Shown: positions 60,113-64,000 of the stretch, piece by piece
Layout: each line of letters starts with the position of its first letter
Position numbering within the stretch: position 1 is the first letter of the stretch
Assembly (NCBI GenBank): GCA_041736675.1
Contig: JBGSTD010000010.1
Span: 7,338 to 71,337, forward strand
Direction: 5' to 3'
From: Salaquimonas sp041736675
GTDB taxonomy: Bacteria; Pseudomonadota; Alphaproteobacteria; Rhizobiales; Rhizobiaceae
DNA: 64,000 nucleotides
Program-made: the position numbers and the translations under genes
The notes under the pieces: model-generated
The model's input: only the letters and a program-made list of their open reading frames with translations
Told to the model about the DNA's origin: nothing
Database searches by the model: none

Positions 60113-61531
60113 TCAGGGCAGAATGTCCGACAGCCGTAAAAGAGCAATGCGCTCCACCTGCCGGCACGCTGTTTCAAATTCCTGCTGACGATTGTTATTG
60201 ACCCGGTTCTGGAAAGCACCCAGAATCTGGTGCTTGTTAAGCCCCTTGACGGCAATGATGAAAGGGAATCCGAACTTGTCTGTATAAGCGTCATTCAATT
60301 GGGTAAATGTCTGACGTTCTTCATCGGTCAGTGCGTCCAGACCCGCACCAGCCTGCTCGCTGGTTGATTCTGCAGTCAGGCGTTTTGCTGCAGCAAGTTT
60401 TCCGGCAAGATCGGGGTGCGCCCTAAGTACTCCAAGCCGCTCTTCTTCATCTGCGCTCCGAAACTGCGCGCACAAGGCGGCATGCAATCCTATGGCACGG
60501 TCATGTGCGGGGCCCATCTCCGCATCAAAGGCGCGTTCCGCAATCCATTTGGAATGTTCAAAAATACCGCCAAAACGGGTGACGAATTCTTCCTGTTCCA
60601 TTTGCGAGGGGCGCAGCACCTGTGGATTTGCCGGATGATGCTCTGCCCAATGCTCGGCAATATCAATACGCTTAGAAAACCACACATCCTGATGGCTTTT
60701 GGCATAGTCAATAAATCGCTTGAGCGCGGCAGCCCGTCCCGGCCGTCCGACCAGCCTGCAATGCAGACCGATATTCATCATCTTTGGCGAACCGGCTTTG
60801 CCTTCGGCATACAAGACATCAAATGTGTCTTTCAGATAGGTATAAAACGGATCGCCGGAGTTGAACCCTGCCGGTATTGCAAAACGCATGTCATTGACAT
60901 CAAGTGTATAGGGAATGATCAGCTGGTCCCTGCCCTTGTGATGATACCAATAAGGCAAGTCGTCTGCGTATGAATCCGACACGTAGTCGAGGACGCCCGT
61001 CTCCGCGGCCAGATCAACAGTATTGACCGAGCATCGGCCGGTGTACCAGCCGCGGGGTCTTGAACCCGTAACCTGCTCATGCAGCGCAATGGCCTTTTGC
61101 ATATCCGCCATTTCAGCCTCGCGGCTGTAATCCTTGTACTCGATCCATTTGAGGCCGTGGGAGGCAATTTCCCAATCCGCTTCCAGCATCGCGGCAACCT
61201 GCTCCGGCGAGCGTTGCAGTGCGGTTGCCACGCCATAGACAGTGACGGGGATGGCGGCCTCTGTGAACATGCGGTGGAGACGCCAGAAACCGGCGCGCGA
61301 TCCATATTCGTATATGGACTCCATATTCCAGTGGCGCATTCCGGGCCATTGGGCAGCACCAACAATTTCAGAAAGAAAGGCCTCTGAGGCGGCATCACCG
61401 TGGAGAATGTTGTTCTCTCCGCCTTCTTCGTAATTGACCACAAATTGCACAGCAATCGCCGCCCCGCCCGGCCAAACGGCCTTGGGAGGCGTCGCGCCAT
61501 ATCCGATCATGTCTCTAGGATAGCGAGCCAA
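60113..61531 (-). CDS. puuE: Allantoinase PuuE fused to OHCU decarboxylase UraD
   Basis: A 472-residue fusion. Residues 1-300 are a PuuE-type allantoinase of the polysaccharide deacetylase superfamily (RDMIGYGATPPKAVWPGG, VVNYEEGGENNILHGD, EIASHGLKWIEY, GWYTGRCSVNTVDL), a metal-independent enzyme opening allantoin to allantoate. Residues 310-472 are UraD, 2-oxo-4-hydroxy-4-carboxy-5-ureidoimidazoline decarboxylase (RFGGIFEHSKWIAERAF with catalytic His327, RAHPDLAGKLA, KFGFPFIIAVKG). So two consecutive urate-pathway steps are on one polypeptide. It begins 167 bp from uraH, divergently. Confidence 0.95.
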   Translation of the reverse strand: MARYPRDMIGYGATPPKAVWPGGAAIAVQFVVNYEEGGENNILHGDAASEAFLSEIVGAAQWPGMRHWNMESIYEYGSRAGFWRLHRMFTEAAIPVTVYGVATALQRSPEQVAAMLEADWEIASHGLKWIEYKDYSREAEMADMQKAIALHEQVTGSRPRGWYTGRCSVNTVDLAAETGVLDYVSDSYADDLPYWYHHKGRDQLIIPYTLDVNDMRFAIPAGFNSGDPFYTYLKDTFDVLYAEGKAGSPKMMNIGLHCRLVGRPGRAAALKRFIDYAKSHQDVWFSKRIDIAEHWAEHHPANPQVLRPSQMEQEEFVTRFGGIFEHSKWIAERAFDAEMGPAHDRAIGLHAALCAQFRSADEEERLGVLRAHPDLAGKLAAAKRLTAESTSEQAGAGLDALTDEERQTFTQLNDAYTDKFGFPFIIAVKGLNKHQILGAFQNRVNNNRQQEFETACRQVERIALLRLSDILP

Positions 61532-61698
61532 CAGTAATCCCCATTATTTCGAGAAGCTTACATCAATAAAATAACCGGATTATCAAATAAATCCTGAAGA
61601 AGATTATGTTGATTCCCGCGCTTGACTCAACACTTTTTGTTCGCGCTACAGTAAGCTGAAGGCAGATTCGATAAATGCCTAACCTGCAGGATTGCACA

Positions 61699-62070
61699 AT
61701 GAACCAATCAAACGGATATCTGACCACACATGTACTGGATACAGCCAGAGGCTGCCCTGCCGAGGGGATTGTCATTACGCTTTACAAAGTCTCCGGCAAA
61801 TCCAGGCAAGAAGTGGCTTCAACCATCACCAATGATGACGGAAGAACCAATAGCCCCATCCTGCCCAAGGAGGCATTCGCACCAGGCAAATATGAACTGG
61901 TATTTTCTGTTGGCGAGTATCTGCACAAACACAAGCTCGTCAGCAAAACCGATGAACCCCTGTTTCTTGAGGAAATCCCGATCCGCTTCGGGATGAACGA
62001 TGCCAACGCCCATTATCACGTGCCGCTTCTGCTCTCACCCTACGGGTATTCGACCTACCGGGGCAGTTGA
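61699..62070 (+). CDS. uraH: 5-hydroxyisourate hydrolase UraH
   Basis: A transthyretin-like enzyme that hydrolyses 5-hydroxyisourate (PuuD's product) to OHCU, the substrate of UraD. ATG 61699 follows GCAGGATT and gives 123 residues with N-terminal YLTTHVLDTARGCPAEG (catalytic His11), and the family end YHVPLLLSPYGYSTYRGS. All catalytic residues are visible. It is divergent from puuE-uraD and convergent with the LysR gene, 2 bp away. Confidence 0.97.
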   Translation: MNQSNGYLTTHVLDTARGCPAEGIVITLYKVSGKSRQEVASTITNDDGRTNSPILPKEAFAPGKYELVFSVGEYLHKHKLVSKTDEPLFLEEIPIRFGMNDANAHYHVPLLLSPYGYSTYRGS

Positions 62071-62072
62071 CC

Positions 62073-62981
62073 TCAGGCCTTGCCCAGCGCCTTGCGGCAG
62101 CGGTTGACCGCGTAGTCAATGAACAGCCTGACTTTCATGTCCTGCAATCTTTTGTGCGGATAAATGCATGAAAATGGCTGGCCTGTTGGAGGCGTATCGC
62201 GCGCCACTTCCACCAGTTCGCCGGATGCAAGATAAGGCGCGACTTCAAACCGGGTCTTGTTGATGATACCACTGCCAGCCAAGGCCCACGCGGTCAGAAC
62301 ATCCCCGTCATCGGTTTCGAGCGGCGCATTGAAATCATAGCGTTTGACAATATTGCCGACACGCAAATTCCAGAAAAACTCAACAGCGCCCGGAAATCTG
62401 AGCATCAGGCACTTGTGATTGCCGAGCATAAGTTCATCGCCATTCTTCGCCATGCCATACCGCTCGATGTATTTGGGCGACGCGCACAGCACTCTTTCAA
62501 ACTCGTGAATTGGCCGTATCCGCATTTCGGAGTCCGTCTGGTTGCCAAGAACAAACGCAGCATCAAGACCTTCGGTGGTGATATCAACCCTGCGATCTGA
62601 CAGGCGCAAACGAACATTGAGATCGGGATATTGTTCCTTGAAATCGGGAACCATTCCGGCAATCAGTTTCTTGCCAAGGCCAAGCGGGGCCGAAACAAAG
62701 ATCGTGCCTTTTGGCTGGGAGGTGATTTCAGCAATGTTCCCCTCAACTTCGTCAATCGTGTCGAGTATCTTTATGGCGCCTTTGTAGAACAACTCGCCAT
62801 GTTCGGTAGGCTTCAAGGTTCGAGTTGTGCGGTTGAAAAGCCGTACCCCGAGATGGCGTTCCAACTCACCGATCCTGCTGCTTGCCACCGCTGCTGATAT
62901 ACGCAAATCCCTGCCCGCAGCAGACATGCTGCCCAGTTCGTAAACGCGGACAAAAGTTTTGACATTTTCAACATAAGCCAT
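62073..62981 (-). CDS. LysR-family transcriptional regulator
   Basis: A 302-residue LysR protein: MAYVENVKTFVRVYELGSMS, AAGRDLRISAAVASSRIGELERHLGVRLFNRTTRTLKPTEHG is the helix-turn-helix, followed by the periplasmic-binding-protein-like effector domain from about 90. ATG 62981 is preferred; one 15 bp upstream is possible. It is divergent from puuD, sharing a 115-bp promoter region with TTTCA-TT-TGAAA at 63004-63015. It likely controls the urate pathway and may sense urate or an intermediate. Confidence 0.87.
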   Translation of the reverse strand: MAYVENVKTFVRVYELGSMSAAGRDLRISAAVASSRIGELERHLGVRLFNRTTRTLKPTEHGELFYKGAIKILDTIDEVEGNIAEITSQPKGTIFVSAPLGLGKKLIAGMVPDFKEQYPDLNVRLRLSDRRVDITTEGLDAAFVLGNQTDSEMRIRPIHEFERVLCASPKYIERYGMAKNGDELMLGNHKCLMLRFPGAVEFFWNLRVGNIVKRYDFNAPLETDDGDVLTAWALAGSGIINKTRFEVAPYLASGELVEVARDTPPTGQPFSCIYPHKRLQDMKVRLFIDYAVNRCRKALGKA

Positions 62982-63096
62982 GGCTTGAACTAGCATTTTA
63001 TGGTTTCATTTGAAAGTCTTTGAACATATTACCTATTCAGTCTTGAAACTGTTTGGCACACTCTGCTTAAACAGATCGAATACGGGGAACTATCAC

Positions 63097-64000
63097 ATGT
63101 ATGAATTTGCGATCGCCTGGGATTGGATCGGATTTGCGGTCCGCTGGCTGCATGTCATCACCGCAATGGCCTGGATAGGTGCAAGTTTTTACTTCATTGC
63201 GCTCGATCTGATGTTGAAACCGGCGCCAGACATGCCCGCAGGTGCGTATGGCGAGGAATGGGAAGTCCATGGCGGCGGTTTTTACCACACAACCAAATAC
63301 CTGGTGGCCCCTGCCCGATTGCCAGAACATCTGACCTGGCACAAATGGCAGAGTTACATCACCTGGCTTTCGGGTGCGGCACTCTTGATGATCGTTTACT
63401 GGGTGGGCGCAGAACTTTTCCTGATTGATCCCACCAAAGCCGATCTCGGCACATGGCAGGCGATTGCAATTTCGGCCGGATCACTGACGATTGGCTGGAT
63501 CATCTACGACTTCCTCTGCAAATCACCGCTTGGCGAAAAACCCACTTTCTTGATGCTGCTCCTGTTTGTCTTGCTGGTCATCATGGGCTGGGGGTACAAG
63601 GAGATATTCACAGGGCGTGCGATGATGCTGCATCTGGGTGCCTTCACCGCAACCATCATGACCGCAAACGTGTTTTTCATCATCATGCCAAATCAGCGGA
63701 TTGTCGTGAAGGATTTGAAGGAAGGCAGAACGCCGGATCCCAAATATGGCAAGATCGCAAAGCTGCGTTCGACCCACAACAACTATCTCACCCTGCCCGT
63801 CATCTTCCTCATGTTGTCCAATCATTACCCGCTTGCTTTTGCAACGCAGTATAACTGGATCATTGCTGCCCTTGTGTTCCTTATGGGCGTCACGATCCGG
63901 CTCTATTTCAACACGATGCACGCTACAGGCAAGGGACCGCACTGGACCTGGCTTGCAACTTCGGTACTATTTCTTGTCATTATTTGGCTGTCAACCGTAC
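63097..64000 (+). CDS. puuD: Membrane urate hydroxylase PuuD (partial)
   Basis: The 5' end of the membrane urate oxidase (DUF989), which oxidises urate to 5-hydroxyisourate and passes electrons to a cytochrome. GGGGAA precedes ATG 63097. The 301 visible residues have several membrane segments and DWIGFAVRWLHVITAMAWIGASFYFIALD, EEWEVHGGGFYHTTKYLVAP, FTGRAMMLHLGAFTATIMTANVFFIIMPNQRIVV and TFLMLLL, matching PuuD. The reading frame runs off the window; the C-terminal cytochrome c domain expected for many PuuD proteins is not included. Confidence 0.95.
   Translation, partial: MYEFAIAWDWIGFAVRWLHVITAMAWIGASFYFIALDLMLKPAPDMPAGAYGEEWEVHGGGFYHTTKYLVAPARLPEHLTWHKWQSYITWLSGAALLMIVYWVGAELFLIDPTKADLGTWQAIAISAGSLTIGWIIYDFLCKSPLGEKPTFLMLLLFVLLVIMGWGYKEIFTGRAMMLHLGAFTATIMTANVFFIIMPNQRIVVKDLKEGRTPDPKYGKIAKLRSTHNNYLTLPVIFLMLSNHYPLAFATQYNWIIAALVFLMGVTIRLYFNTMHATGKGPHWTWLATSVLFLVIIWLSTV

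Noticed and set aside
1..64000. CRISPR arrays, insertion sequences with transposase genes, prophage, rRNA and tRNA genes
   Set aside because: No regularly spaced repeats, transposase, integrase or phage structural genes, and no tRNA cloverleaf or rRNA sequence were recognised anywhere in the window.

Overview
The window is chromosomal DNA from an alphaproteobacterium, most likely of the order Hyphomicrobiales (Rhizobiales). The evidence is a compact division and cell wall (dcw) cluster of rhizobial order, an ALAS-type hemA, an ArsR-methyltransferase fusion next to metF, candidate CtrA boxes (TTAA-N7-TTAA) and CcrM sites (GANTC) in key intergenic regions, and a RIME-like palindromic repeat. 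Genus cannot be decided from sequence alone.

Layout. (1) 12-17444, minus strand: mraZ-rsmH-ftsL-ftsI-murE-murF-mraY-murD-ftsW-murG-murC-murB-ddl-ftsQ-ftsA, nearly all overlapping or a few bases apart; ftsZ would lie just outside the left edge. (2) 18059-21942, minus: a GMC oxidoreductase, an enolase-superfamily sugar-acid enzyme and a YghZ-type aldo/keto reductase, probably one operon. (3) 22124-28850: dgkA, a 53-residue Cys-rich secreted peptide, a DUF6969 protein, the RNase P RNA gene, a secreted esterase-like hydrolase, and a peptidoglycan/envelope group (lytic transglycosylase lipoprotein, amidase, DjlA-like co-chaperone, META-domain protein). (4) 28275-32748: a MarR regulator divergent from a very large 5-oxoprolinase/hydantoinase gene that carries a palindrome-rich in-frame insertion. 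(5) 32749-34800: AT-rich accessory stretch with a small secreted protein, repeats and a possible HEPN protein.

(6) 34828-40913: CAP-domain lipoprotein, EamA exporter, metF with its probable ArsR-type regulator, DUF2293, MOSC and AhpD-like proteins. (7) 40299-44704: a TetR regulator divergent from an isoquinoline 1-oxidoreductase-like molybdoenzyme (2Fe-2S subunit, Moco subunit, dihaem cytochrome c, small membrane protein). (8) 44766-49406: a SnoaL-like protein, hemA, a small cytochrome c, an extensin-like protein and a FAD oxidoreductase. (9) 49677-57642: urease genes ureD-A-B-C-E-F-G with six to seven unusual extra genes between them, including a BrnT/BrnA toxin-antitoxin pair, ending in allA. 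(10) 57698-64000: urate catabolism: NCS2 permease, allE, a puuE-uraD fusion, uraH, a LysR regulator and puuD, which runs off the right edge.

Regions 9 and 10 together encode most of a route from imported urate to glyoxylate and ammonia: PuuD, UraH and UraD make allantoin, PuuE makes allantoate, AllE makes ureidoglycolate, AllA makes glyoxylate plus urea, and urease splits the urea. The allantoate amidohydrolase step is not in the window. The most unusual items are the palindromic insertion inside the oxoprolinase gene, the DUF6434 gene translationally coupled to ureF, the BrnTA module inside the urease cluster, and candidate CtrA boxes in front of mraZ and between rnpB and the hydrolase gene.
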